From: Bacillus massilinigeriensis
GTDB taxonomy: Bacteria; Bacillota; Bacilli; Bacillales; Cytobacillaceae
Length of the DNA stretch: 64,000 nt
Assembly: GCF_900117315.1 (NCBI RefSeq)
Contig: NZ_LT630337.1
Coordinates: 2,004,761-2,068,760, forward strand
Direction: 5' to 3'
The position numbers and the translations under genes were made by a program. The notes under the pieces are model-generated. The model was not told the DNA's origin and did no database searches. It saw nothing but the letters and a program-made list of their open reading frames with translations. This document shows positions 45,013 through 52,672 of the stretch, in pieces; positions within the stretch are counted from its first letter, which is position 1; every line of letters begins with the position of its first letter.

Positions 45013-46187
45013 ACGTCTTCTATCATGTTCGTAAAAAAAAATGGATGCACATAGATAATAAAACCTTAAGCTTAGGAAAGAACCTCCTTCCACTAGGGAG
45101 ATCACAAACAGTTAATCTTCGTTCTCCATTATTCCAACTATGCGAAAAAAAGGGGAATCTCGGCCCCTTCATTGGAATTATGACTAGCAGAAAGGAAGAT
45201 TATTCTGTTGCAGGAAACGGTCCACTTTTTCGTAAGCTACAAAATAGCTTAATGAATCTTGGAGGAATCTCGATTGTTTTTACCCCTGACGATATCCATA
45301 ATAAAGGAATGAAAGGGTTTCTATATTTATCTGATCGTGATCAATGGATAAGAGTAGAAGCCCCTCTTCCTCACCTTGTTTATAATCGTGTCCCCTTTCG
45401 AAAAATCGAGAAAACAGACTCCTTTATTAAGGCAACCAAGATCTTACAAAAACATAAGATTCCTTTTTTTAATCCCGGGTTTATTGATAAATATGAATTA
45501 TATCTTCTATTAAAAGAACATCCAACTTTACATCAATATCTCCCCTATACAGAACCTATCCTGGAAGAAAACCAATTACTTTCTTTTATCCAAAAACACA
45601 GAGATGTTTATTTAAAACCCACATTATCTGCTAAAGGGAAAGGAATTTACAAATTATCATTAAACGATAGCGAAAAAATCGTGGTACAAAGCATAAAAGA
45701 TGTTCATTTTTTTGATAATTACTCTGACTTTTGGAAGCAAATGAATGAAATTTTCACATTGGAGTCTTATTTAGTGCAAGAGGAAGTGACTTCATCTAAA
45801 ATCGATAATCACCGCTATGATTTTCGCATTTTATCCCACTACGAAAATGGGGATTATGGAGTTACAGGGGTAGGCATAAGAAAATCAGAACTTCAGGAAA
45901 TTACAACTCATATCCCTAATGGTGGTAAATTACTTCCATACGAACTGCTTAAAACTGAGTGCCATGATCAATTCATTGAAAAGATTGTAAAGGAATTAGG
46001 AATATTCTTATCTGAGAAGCTCGGCTTTTTTGGAGAATTCTCAATTGATGCCGGACATACTCCGGAAGGAAAATATGTCATATATGAAGTGAATTCTAAA
46101 CCGATGAGCTTCGATGAGGTCCATATTGAAAATTCTAGACTTGAAAAGCTATGCAAATTATTTTTTCAGCTATCAGGATTTGGATAA
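45009..46187 (+). CDS. Spore-coat-associated ATP-grasp protein, YheC type (copy 2)
   Basis: 392 residues. Elements: DVYLKPTLSAKGKGIYKL, where Ser-Ala replaces the usual Gly-Ser, YLVQEEVTSS, YDFRILSHY and YVIYEVNSKPMSF. ATG 45009 overlaps the previous TGA stop by 4 nt (ATGA), with GAGGAAA 9 nt upstream. Last of the four-gene cluster. Confidence 0.87.
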   Translation: MNVFYHVRKKKWMHIDNKTLSLGKNLLPLGRSQTVNLRSPLFQLCEKKGNLGPFIGIMTSRKEDYSVAGNGPLFRKLQNSLMNLGGISIVFTPDDIHNKGMKGFLYLSDRDQWIRVEAPLPHLVYNRVPFRKIEKTDSFIKATKILQKHKIPFFNPGFIDKYELYLLLKEHPTLHQYLPYTEPILEENQLLSFIQKHRDVYLKPTLSAKGKGIYKLSLNDSEKIVVQSIKDVHFFDNYSDFWKQMNEIFTLESYLVQEEVTSSKIDNHRYDFRILSHYENGDYGVTGVGIRKSELQEITTHIPNGGKLLPYELLKTECHDQFIEKIVKELGIFLSEKLGFFGEFSIDAGHTPEGKYVIYEVNSKPMSFDEVHIENSRLEKLCKLFFQLSGFG

Positions 46188-46278
46188 ACCGCATTCCCTC
46201 CCTTTTTCAAACTAGATGTTATAATATTTTTAATTAATCATAGAATCATTCTTTTCGATTAAAAAGGAGGCGCAACCC

Positions 46279-46491
46279 TTGCTCACCCATTTTCAATTTA
46301 AACCCTTATTTGAACACAAACAAATCCCAGGCTGGAGCTTTTCCTTTTATTATCAAAAACAAAAGATAAATGGGATTTACCATCAGAACGGCTCAATAGA
46401 ATGGACTTCCATTAAACCAGCAGAAGAGGATGAAAAAAAATTAATTGAGCAAATTCATGAGCTCATGCTTTTCCATGTTTATGATAAATAA
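46279..46491 (+). CDS. yheE: YheE-family small protein
   Basis: 70 residues with HFQFKPLFEHKQIPGWSFSF and the ending IHELMLFHVYDK, typical of YheE (DUF5342). Starts with TTG 46279, 6 nt after AAAGGAGGCG. Function unknown. It follows the yheD/yheC cluster as in B. subtilis. Confidence 0.88.
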   Translation: MLTHFQFKPLFEHKQIPGWSFSFYYQKQKINGIYHQNGSIEWTSIKPAEEDEKKLIEQIHELMLFHVYDK

Positions 46492-46499
46492 CCTTTTTT

Positions 46500-46557
46500 G
46501 CAAGTTAAAAGAGATCCTGATTTATCGATCTCTTTTAACTTGCGAATTTTTTCTTTT
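46500..46557 (+). terminator. Strong terminator after yheE
   Basis: Perfect 17-bp stem GCAAGTTAAAAGAGATC / GATCTCTTTTAACTTGC, 10-nt loop, then a long T-rich tract. Confidence 0.95.
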
Positions 46558-46611
46558 TTATACAAATTGCTATAATACTATGTATAAATTAACTTTCTGG
46601 AGACATTGTCC

Positions 46612-47517
46612 ATGCTTACTAAAATACATCATCTATATCCAAATTCAATCATCATCCGTCATCAATCAACTGAGCTTTTTTCCGAAAACTATGTATGGTT
46701 CCGGGAACCTAATGAAGATATCTGGTTAGGGATACCAGTCCAGGACATACATGACAAAGAGCTATCTATATTAAAATCACTTCTTCCTTATCATGAATCC
46801 ATACCAATGAATAACAAAGGCTCCCGTAGCTGGTATCAATTTTTATTTAAAAATGGAGAACTGCCTCCTGTTTCAAATGACATTCGATATCGAGTTCTTC
46901 ATTTTCACCTAAACGGGAAGGATTTAAATACTGATGATATTGAATCCGCCATAAAGGGTTTTTTTCCAGATGATATCATCATCATTTGGGAAAGCGAGTT
47001 CCGTTTGTATATCGTAGAAAGAGAAAGAAAGCATCCATTAGATGAGGAAGGTTTGTATTCATTATGTAAAACTTTTGAAACCGATTTATTTATTAACGCT
47101 TTTATTTATTGTGGAAGGTTTACCTTTCTTACAAAAGAATATCCTGAAAACTTTCGAAAGGAAAGAACCTTTTTTCATTACGCACTTGAGCTTTCACCTC
47201 AGAATAGAGTATTTTCATTTGAAAAGATTTTCCCGAGAATTCTAACTGCACATATGGCTGAGGAGTTATCTAATGGGTTATTTTCCAGTATTGGTGAAGT
47301 CTTTAAGGATGACCCGGATTTATTCATTTCCATAAAGGTGTTACTAGAAAATAACTTGAATGTATCAGTGACTTCTAAAAAGCTTTATGTACATCGAAAT
47401 ACATTGCAATATCGAATAGATAAATTTACAGACAAAACAGGAATCAACTTAAAGGATTTCAATAGTGCTGTTACCGTGTATTTTGCGTGCCTAGCGATGG
47501 AAATCATTCCTAGTTAG
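46612..47517 (+). CDS. PucR/CdaR-type helix-turn-helix regulator
   Basis: 301 residues. The C-terminal 60 residues form the PucR-type HTH (VTSKKLYVHRNTLQYRIDKF, then TGINLKDF), as in sugar-diacid and purine regulators. The N-terminal 220 residues match nothing I recognise. ATG 46612 follows GGAG by about 9 nt. It lies 119 bp upstream of msmX on the same strand and likely responds to carbohydrate status, which is inference from context. Confidence 0.8.
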   Translation: MLTKIHHLYPNSIIIRHQSTELFSENYVWFREPNEDIWLGIPVQDIHDKELSILKSLLPYHESIPMNNKGSRSWYQFLFKNGELPPVSNDIRYRVLHFHLNGKDLNTDDIESAIKGFFPDDIIIIWESEFRLYIVERERKHPLDEEGLYSLCKTFETDLFINAFIYCGRFTFLTKEYPENFRKERTFFHYALELSPQNRVFSFEKIFPRILTAHMAEELSNGLFSSIGEVFKDDPDLFISIKVLLENNLNVSVTSKKLYVHRNTLQYRIDKFTDKTGINLKDFNSAVTVYFACLAMEIIPS

Positions 47518-47636
47518 GCAATTTGCACAACTTCCTCCTGGACTTTTTTGTGCACATTTCACCTGTCATTTTGTAAGCCTTTTCGTTAAGATTAAGTCAA
47601 TAACAACAACAATGTTCAATCTAGGAGGTAGCAAAA

Positions 47637-48734
47637 ATGGCTGAATTAAAACTAGATCATATTTATAAAATTTACGACAATAAGGTAACAGCAGTTGAGG
47701 ATTTCAATCTTCATATTGCAGATAAGGAATTTATCGTATTCGTTGGACCATCAGGTTGTGGTAAATCAACAACTTTACGAATGATAGCAGGACTTGAGGA
47801 AATTTCAAAAGGAGATTTCTATATTGATGGACAACGAGTTAACGATGTTGCTCCAAAAGATCGTGATATCGCAATGGTATTCCAAAACTACGCTTTATAC
47901 CCACATATGACTGTATATGATAACATGGCTTTTGGATTGAAATTAAGAAAGTTTGCTAAACCTGAAATTGACCGTCGCGTTAAAGAGGCTGCTCAAATTC
48001 TTGGACTTGAAGAATATTTAAACCGTAAACCAAAAGCATTATCTGGTGGTCAAAGACAACGTGTTGCTTTAGGTCGTGCCATCGTTCGTGACGCTAAGGT
48101 ATTCCTAATGGACGAGCCATTATCCAATCTTGATGCTAAACTTCGTGTTCAAATGCGCGCAGAAATCGCTAAGCTTCACCAACGTTTACAAACAACAACG
48201 ATTTATGTAACTCATGACCAAACAGAAGCGATGACAATGGCAACCAGAATCGTCGTAATGAAGGATGGTGTCATTCAACAAGTTGGATCACCTAAAGATG
48301 TTTACGAATTCCCAGAAAATGTTTTCGTTGGGGGCTTTATTGGATCTCCAGCAATGAACTTCTTTAAAGGAACAATTCAAGAAGGTAAAATCGTCCTTGG
48401 AAACACTTCAGCTTCTATCCCTGAAGGTAAAATGAAGGTCCTTCGTGAACAAGGTTATGTTGGTAAGGAAGTAGTCTTTGGTATCCGTCCAGAAGACATC
48501 CATGATGAACCAATCTTTATTGAAGCATCTCAAGGTTCAAAAATAAATGTTACAGTAGAAGTATCTGAATTAACTGGTGCTGAAACAATGATTTATTCAA
48601 GCCTTGAAGGACATAATTTCGTCGCTCGTGTAGATTCACGTACAGATATCCATCATGGAGATAAGATTGAATTAGCATTCGATATGAACAAATGCCACTT
48701 CTTTGATGCAGAAACTGAAAAGAGAATTAGATAA
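47637..48734 (+). CDS. msmX: Multi-sugar ABC transporter ATPase MsmX
   Basis: 365 residues. Walker A GPSGCGKSTTLRMIAGLEE, Q-loop VFQNYALYPHMTV, signature LSGGQRQRVALGRAI and Walker B VFLMDEPLSNLDAKLR are intact, followed by the TOBE/MalK regulatory domain. MsmX energises several sugar importers whose genes lie elsewhere. Codon use is more biased than in neighbours (many CGT, GGT, GAA), suggesting high expression. AGGAGG lies 8 nt before the ATG. Confidence 0.95.
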   Translation: MAELKLDHIYKIYDNKVTAVEDFNLHIADKEFIVFVGPSGCGKSTTLRMIAGLEEISKGDFYIDGQRVNDVAPKDRDIAMVFQNYALYPHMTVYDNMAFGLKLRKFAKPEIDRRVKEAAQILGLEEYLNRKPKALSGGQRQRVALGRAIVRDAKVFLMDEPLSNLDAKLRVQMRAEIAKLHQRLQTTTIYVTHDQTEAMTMATRIVVMKDGVIQQVGSPKDVYEFPENVFVGGFIGSPAMNFFKGTIQEGKIVLGNTSASIPEGKMKVLREQGYVGKEVVFGIRPEDIHDEPIFIEASQGSKINVTVEVSELTGAETMIYSSLEGHNFVARVDSRTDIHHGDKIELAFDMNKCHFFDAETEKRIR

Positions 48735-48742
48735 TATAGAGA

Positions 48743-48775
48743 AAGAAGGGGCTTATGATAAGCCCCTTCTTTTAT
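48743..48775. terminator. Bidirectional terminator after msmX
   Basis: AAGAAGGGGCTTAT / ATAAGCCCCTTCTT around one base, followed by TTTA; tail-to-tail with the zinc-ribbon gene. Confidence 0.9.
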
Positions 48776-49014
48776 TCCTTAATTAGCAACACAGAGCTGT
48801 ATCCACATGATGCACAGGTAAGAAAATGTGGACATTCTTTATTTGAAAAATCATTAGGATATCCATCTTCAAGCTTCATTTGATCAATTGGCATATACGG
48901 ACTATAATCATCATAAAAATCCATAATTCGACCTGAATCCTCTAACTGATTTCCGCAAGAGGGACATGTCTTATCTATATGTTCAAACCCATTACAAACC
49001 GGACAAATACCCAT
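48772..49014 (-). CDS. Small zinc-ribbon protein, unknown
   Basis: 80 residues with four CxxC-like pairs: CPVC and CPSC at the N-terminus, and CPHFLTCASC near the C-terminus, enough for two zinc sites. The centre is acidic and tyrosine-rich (MDFYDDYSPYMPIDQ). ATG 49014 follows GGTGGGG. I do not recognise a named family. Confidence 0.75.
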   Translation of the reverse strand: MGICPVCNGFEHIDKTCPSCGNQLEDSGRIMDFYDDYSPYMPIDQMKLEDGYPNDFSNKECPHFLTCASCGYSSVLLIKE

Positions 49015-49137
49015 TCTAAATTCCCCACCATTTGCAAAATATATGATTGATTGATATTAGTTTGTGTCTTATTTCAAGTCCATATGTATTAGCAAAGTAG
49101 AGCTCCAATTAGGTAATAATTCCCTATACAGCTTAAG

Positions 49138-49167
49138 CGAATAATCCTATAAAAATCTAACATACTA
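49138..49167 (+). promoter_or_regulatory. SigG promoter of sspB
   Basis: CGAATA, a 17-nt spacer, then a perfect CATACTA. This is the forespore SigG consensus, as expected for an SASP gene. The start point would be near 49174, giving an unusually long leader of about 205 nt. Confidence 0.85.
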
Positions 49168-49208
49168 ATGATTACATAAACAAAAAACTTAAACTCTAAA
49201 TAATTAAT

Positions 49209-49271
49209 TGGGTTCATCCGAGTGGAAGGTAATTTTTTATCTCGTCGGTGCAACTCCGACTAACCCAACCA
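49209..49271 (+). ncRNA. tRNA-like element 1 in the sspB leader (anticodon arm reduced)
   Basis: TGGGTT pairs with AACCCA as an acceptor stem, followed by A and CCA. A 5-bp T-arm GTCGG/CCGAC encloses the 7-nt loop TGCAACT (canonical TTCRANY with one change). The D-arm region CCGAGTGGAAGG carries a canonical AGTGGAA loop. Between D- and T-arms there are only 14 nt, mostly T, instead of a 17-nt anticodon arm. It cannot decode. Confidence 0.6.
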
Positions 49272-49292
49272 CCTTTTATCATTATTGAACAA

Positions 49293-49350
49293 GGACTATG
49301 CTAGTTGCTTGATTTAAAAAATCAATTTGGTTCAATTCCAAAATAGTCCA
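49293..49350 (+). ncRNA. tRNA-like element 2 in the sspB leader (D-arm lost)
   Basis: Three perfect stems: acceptor GGACTAT/ATAGTCC (7 bp), anticodon-like TTGAT/ATCAA (5 bp, loop TTAAAAA) and T-stem TTTGG/CCAAA (5 bp, loop TTCAATT, fully canonical). Only 9 nt replace the D-arm and there is no variable loop; the tail is ACAA, not CCA. All 17 pairs are Watson-Crick. Confidence 0.65.
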
Positions 49351-49380
49351 CAAAACTTATGAAGGAGAGTGTTCATCAAC

Positions 49381-49584
49381 ATGGCAAACAACAATTCTTC
49401 AAACCAATTATTAGTACCTGGAGTGTCTCAAGCATTAGATCAAATGAAATATGAAATTGCAAATGAATTTGGTGTAAACCTTGGCGCAGATACAACTTCT
49501 CGTGCAAATGGTTCTGTAGGTGGAGAAATTACTAAACGTCTAGTACAAATGGCAGAACAATCACTTGGCGGACGCTTCCAATAA
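49381..49584 (+). CDS. sspB: Alpha/beta-type small acid-soluble spore protein
   Basis: 67 residues. The germination protease site lies in [10 protein letters not shown], and the DNA-binding core [20 protein letters not shown] is the family signature. It coats and protects forespore DNA. ATG 49381 is 13 nt after AAGGAG; GTG 49369 is in frame but would add four residues not found in SASPs. Position after yheE region matches B. subtilis sspB. Driven by a consensus SigG promoter. Confidence 0.96.
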   Translation: MANNNSSNQLLVPGVSQALDQMKYEIANEFGVNLGADTTSRANGSVGGEITKRLVQMAEQSLGGRFQ

Positions 49585-49628
49585 TTTGTAACCTTTTAAA
49601 TTAAATAATTATATACTTTAAATGGCTT

Positions 49629-49657
49629 GGGGCTGGCTAATTGCCAGCCCCTTCATT
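49629..49657 (+). terminator. Terminator after sspB
   Basis: GGGGCTGGC / GCCAGCCCC, 5-nt loop, followed by TTCATT. Confidence 0.85.
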
Positions 49658-49685
49658 ACGGCCTTTCAACCTGAATTATAAAAAC

Positions 49686-49719
49686 AAACAAAAAAGCTGC
49701 TTGCCTCAGGCAAACAGCT
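49686..49719 (-). terminator. Terminator after the 29-residue gene
   Basis: On the minus strand AGCTGTTTGCCT pairs with AGGCAAGCAGCT, followed by TTTTTTG. Confidence 0.85.
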
Positions 49720-49728
49720 CATTTAAAC

Positions 49729-49818
49729 TTATGCTTTTTTATTAGTAAGTGCACATCCAATATAATATCCAAGCACCATGATACTTGCTATAGCTAAAGT
49801 AATTGCATACTGTTCCAT
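49729..49818 (-). CDS. Tiny single-span membrane protein, unknown
   Basis: 29 residues: MEQYAITLAIASIMVLGYYI forms one span, with a basic end CALTNKKA. ATG 49818 follows GGGGGAG by 8 nt, and its own terminator lies just downstream, so it is probably real. It lies after the terminator of the feo operon. No family recognised. Confidence 0.65.
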   Translation of the reverse strand: MEQYAITLAIASIMVLGYYIGCALTNKKA

Positions 49819-49890
49819 GTTTGCTTCTCCCCCTTTGAAAAAACACTTATTATCAATAAAATATCACAAAAAATAGAGGTTCATAGGACA

Positions 49891-49948
49891 AAAAAGGAAA
49901 GTTTTATGTCGAAAAATTGAACTTTTTGTGACATAAAACTTTCCTTTA
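49891..49948 (-). terminator. Terminator of the feo operon
   Basis: Perfect 18-bp inverted repeat (49893-49910 and 49930-49947; left arm starts AAAGGAAAGTTTTATG) with a 19-nt loop; followed on the minus strand by TTTTTTG. The length suggests it may also act as an RNA-stabilising 3' hairpin. Confidence 0.88.
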
Positions 49949-50002
49949 TTTCTTATTATTCCCCTTCATGAACTAGCCCATAGTGGAATCCTAAATTCCT
50001 AG

Positions 50003-50155
50003 TTACTCTTTCACTTTATCTATACAATTTGTTGAACAGGAATTTTTCACAGCACAGCCGGCACATTTTCCTTCCTTTGATCGATTAATAAATCTAATCA
50101 ATGCCCAACCTGCATATCCAAACACAGCCATACCTATGACAATATTTACAATCAT
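50003..50155 (-). CDS. FeoB-associated Cys-rich membrane protein
   Basis: 50 residues: one span (IVNIVIGMAVFGYAGWALI), the motif FINRSKEGKCAGCAVKNSC and a further Cys (CSTNC). This is the small Cys-rich protein commonly encoded directly after feoB in Firmicutes, sometimes called FeoC-like, possibly binding iron. ATG 50155 follows GAGGTG by 5 nt and lies 16 nt after the feoB stop. Confidence 0.88.
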   Translation of the reverse strand: MIVNIVIGMAVFGYAGWALIRFINRSKEGKCAGCAVKNSCSTNCIDKVKE

Positions 50156-50171
50156 CATTTCACCTCATTGT

Positions 50172-52178
50172 TTAAGAAAATCCCAGAAGCCTTCCACCCT
50201 GATAAATAATTAGTGTTACAAAGTAAGCTATACATAAAGCATATCCCATTGAAAAGAACGTCCATTTTCTTGATCCAGTTTCTTTATAAATCGTTGCAAC
50301 TGTTGCAAGACATGGAATATACAACAGAATAAATACCATAAAACTATATGCTGCAAGTGGAGTATAGAAATTGGACATGACACCTTGTAAGGATGTTTCA
50401 TCCGGTACAAAATAAATAATATTCATCGTTGATATGATGACTTCCTTTGCTAAGAAACCAGTAATTAACGAGGAGCCTGCTTGCCATGTACCAAAACCAA
50501 TTGGTCCTAATAGTGGTGCAATAACCCCACCTATCACGGCTAAAAAGCTTTTATCCATCTCAACATCGAATCCGCTTGGCCCTGCATAGGATAGTAGCCA
50601 AATAAAGGCCGAGCCGGCAAAAATAAATGTTCCTGCTTTACGAAGAAATCCCTTCCCTTTATCCCAAGTACTTCTCCATAATGCTTGTGCCTGTGGCAGC
50701 CTGTACGGAGGAAGCTCAATAACAAATAAAGATGTCTCACCCTTTAAAATGGTTGAAGAAAAGACTTTTGCCAAAATCAATGCAATCAAAATCCCAAGAA
50801 CGTAAAGTGATAGGACAATTAAAGCCTTATATCGGTCAAAAAATACCCCAACAAATAGGGCATACACAGGCAAACGAGCAGAACATGACATTAATGGTGT
50901 TAATAATATCGTTAATAATCGCTCTTTTTGCGTTTCTATCGTTCTTGCCGCCATAACACCTGGGACATTACATCCAAAACCAATGATCATCGGAATAAAG
51001 GCCTTCCCATTTAAACCGACGGATTCCATGATCCGGTCCATTACTAAGGCAACTCTCGCCATATAACCAGAATCCTCTAATACTGAAATAAAAAAGAATA
51101 ATATCATGATTTGGGGGACAAATACGATTACACCACCGACACCAGCAACGATGCCATCAATGATTAGATCATGTATAAATACCGATGCACCAATTTGTTC
51201 TAAAACCTTTTCAAGCCCAGCTGTTACTGGACCACTAATAAATCCATCCAATGCATCAGACAATGGGAATCCAAGCCAATCAAACGTCAACATGAACATG
51301 ATATACATTAATATTAAAAAGATTGGAATGCCTAGTATTTTATTGGTTACAATTAAATCAATCTTTTCGGATAAAGGAACATTATCTCGTCCATTTTTTT
51401 CAGTGGATTTTTGGACAACAGCATTAATAAATTCTTTTCGTTTCTGATAAATATATTGTTCTAATGAGTTTGTACCATGATTTTCTTGAATCGAATTTTG
51501 AACGGAATAAATCAATTCATTTAATTGTTCACTATTAATGAATTGAGTTAGATATTCCTTCACATAATGGTTTCCTTCAAATAACTGCAATGCTAACCAT
51601 CTTGAGGAATGCGTTGATTTCCCGTTAAGCAGAAGGTCTATTTGCTCTATCCCCTTTTCTATTTCTTTTCCGTAATAGATTAGGTTTGTCTTTGGGTTAT
51701 TTGAATGCTTATTTACAACTAACTCAGCTAGTTTGTCGCAGCCTTTGCCATTTCTTGCAACAACAGAAGAAACAGAAATTCCAAGCATTTTAGAGAGTTT
51801 ATCTGAATTTACTTGAATTCCCCGATTATTTGCCACATCCACCATATTTAACCCAATGATAAGCGGCTTCCCAAATTCGATTAATTGAAGGGTAAGATGA
51901 AGATTTCTCTCAAGCTGCGATGCATCAATAATATTTAGTAATTTATCAAAAGATTCTGTAAGAAAAAAATTAGTTACAACTCCTTCATCCTTTGACAATG
52001 GATTTAAGGAATAGATACCTGGTAAATCTATTAATCGATCCTTTTTATTTTTAAAAAGACCGACCTTCTTTTCAACTGTTACACCACTCCAGTTTCCGAC
52101 ATATTCATATGAACCAGTAAGATTGTTGAACAGTGATGTTTTTCCAGTATTCGGATTTCCTAGTAGTGCAATTTCCAT
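50172..52178 (-). CDS. feoB: Ferrous iron transporter FeoB
   Basis: 668 residues. N-terminal GTPase domain: G1 GNPNTGKTSLFNNLTG, G3 DLPGIYSL, G4 NMVD; then two Gate repeats and about ten membrane spans with the conserved GFGCNVPGVMAAR and PLMSCSARLPVYALF. It imports Fe2+. Its ATG overlaps the feoA stop by one base. Confidence 0.96.
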   Translation of the reverse strand: MEIALLGNPNTGKTSLFNNLTGSYEYVGNWSGVTVEKKVGLFKNKKDRLIDLPGIYSLNPLSKDEGVVTNFFLTESFDKLLNIIDASQLERNLHLTLQLIEFGKPLIIGLNMVDVANNRGIQVNSDKLSKMLGISVSSVVARNGKGCDKLAELVVNKHSNNPKTNLIYYGKEIEKGIEQIDLLLNGKSTHSSRWLALQLFEGNHYVKEYLTQFINSEQLNELIYSVQNSIQENHGTNSLEQYIYQKRKEFINAVVQKSTEKNGRDNVPLSEKIDLIVTNKILGIPIFLILMYIMFMLTFDWLGFPLSDALDGFISGPVTAGLEKVLEQIGASVFIHDLIIDGIVAGVGGVIVFVPQIMILFFFISVLEDSGYMARVALVMDRIMESVGLNGKAFIPMIIGFGCNVPGVMAARTIETQKERLLTILLTPLMSCSARLPVYALFVGVFFDRYKALIVLSLYVLGILIALILAKVFSSTILKGETSLFVIELPPYRLPQAQALWRSTWDKGKGFLRKAGTFIFAGSAFIWLLSYAGPSGFDVEMDKSFLAVIGGVIAPLLGPIGFGTWQAGSSLITGFLAKEVIISTMNIIYFVPDETSLQGVMSNFYTPLAAYSFMVFILLYIPCLATVATIYKETGSRKWTFFSMGYALCIAYFVTLIIYQGGRLLGFS

Positions 52179-52411
52179 TAGAGCTTTTCCACCTCAATAC
52201 GGTTCGCTTCTTTTCTTCTAATACCGACACATTGTCCACAGGATTCAATCATGAAGGGGCCACCAAAGGGCATGATACATTTCACACAAACCTCTGACCC
52301 TTCTGTGATTCCCAAGTCTAGTAATCTTCTTCGAACTAAAGCGTCTATTTTTGATATATTTTTAATTTTTGCCTTAACACCTTTATTTAATTGACCTAAC
52401 ATGAATCTCAC
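52178..52411 (-). CDS. feoA: FeoA SH3-like protein
   Basis: 77 residues with the SH3-like FeoA fold (RRLLDLGITEGSEV and a GGPFMI segment); it also has Cys residues at CVKC and SCGQC, unusual for FeoA. It assists FeoB. ATG follows GGGTGAG. First gene of feoA-feoB-Cys-rich. Confidence 0.94.
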   Translation of the reverse strand: MRFMLGQLNKGVKAKIKNISKIDALVRRRLLDLGITEGSEVCVKCIMPFGGPFMIESCGQCVGIRRKEANRIEVEKL

Positions 52412-52457
52412 CCTATAAAAAATTATTGAAATACCTGCTGTCGTTATGACTAATCCT

Positions 52458-52495
52458 ATTATACTAAAAACTTTTCTAAGTGAGAACGATTCTCC
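52458..52495 (-). promoter_or_regulatory. feoA promoter with overlapping Fur-like box
   Basis: On the minus strand TTCTCA, 17 nt, TATAAT form a SigA promoter. TGAGAAC-G-ATTCTCC (52481-52495, plus reading) is a 7-1-7 inverted repeat resembling the Fur box TGATAAT-N-ATTATCA, and it covers the -35 element, fitting iron-dependent repression. Confidence 0.75.
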
Positions 52496-52565
52496 TTATT
52501 ATTCACAAATTATTAAAGAAGTAATGGTATATTCTACCGCAAATAAATTTCCCTAGTCCAACATT

Positions 52566-52580
52566 TTTTTCTTAAGGAAA
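52566..52580 (+). promoter_or_regulatory. MntR-like box upstream of the CDF exporter
   Basis: TTTTTCTTAAGGAAA matches 13 of 15 positions of the MntR consensus TTTGCCTTAAGGAAA. In B. subtilis MntR activates the manganese exporters mneP and mneS. Confidence 0.6.
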
Positions 52581-52672
52581 TAGTGATTCCTAAGCGCGAC
52601 AATGTTTCTGTAGACTCACACGGACTTTATTTGATAAGGTTTATTTGGATGGGCAAGTTGATGGAGGTAGTC

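Noticed and set aside
49209..49350. T-box or other known riboswitch in the sspB leader
   Set aside because: No T-box consensus (AGGGTGGNACCGCG), no specifier loop and no terminator before the start codon.
52496..52672. yybP-ykoY manganese riboswitch before the CDF gene
   Set aside because: The conserved core of that riboswitch is absent; an MntR-like box fits better.
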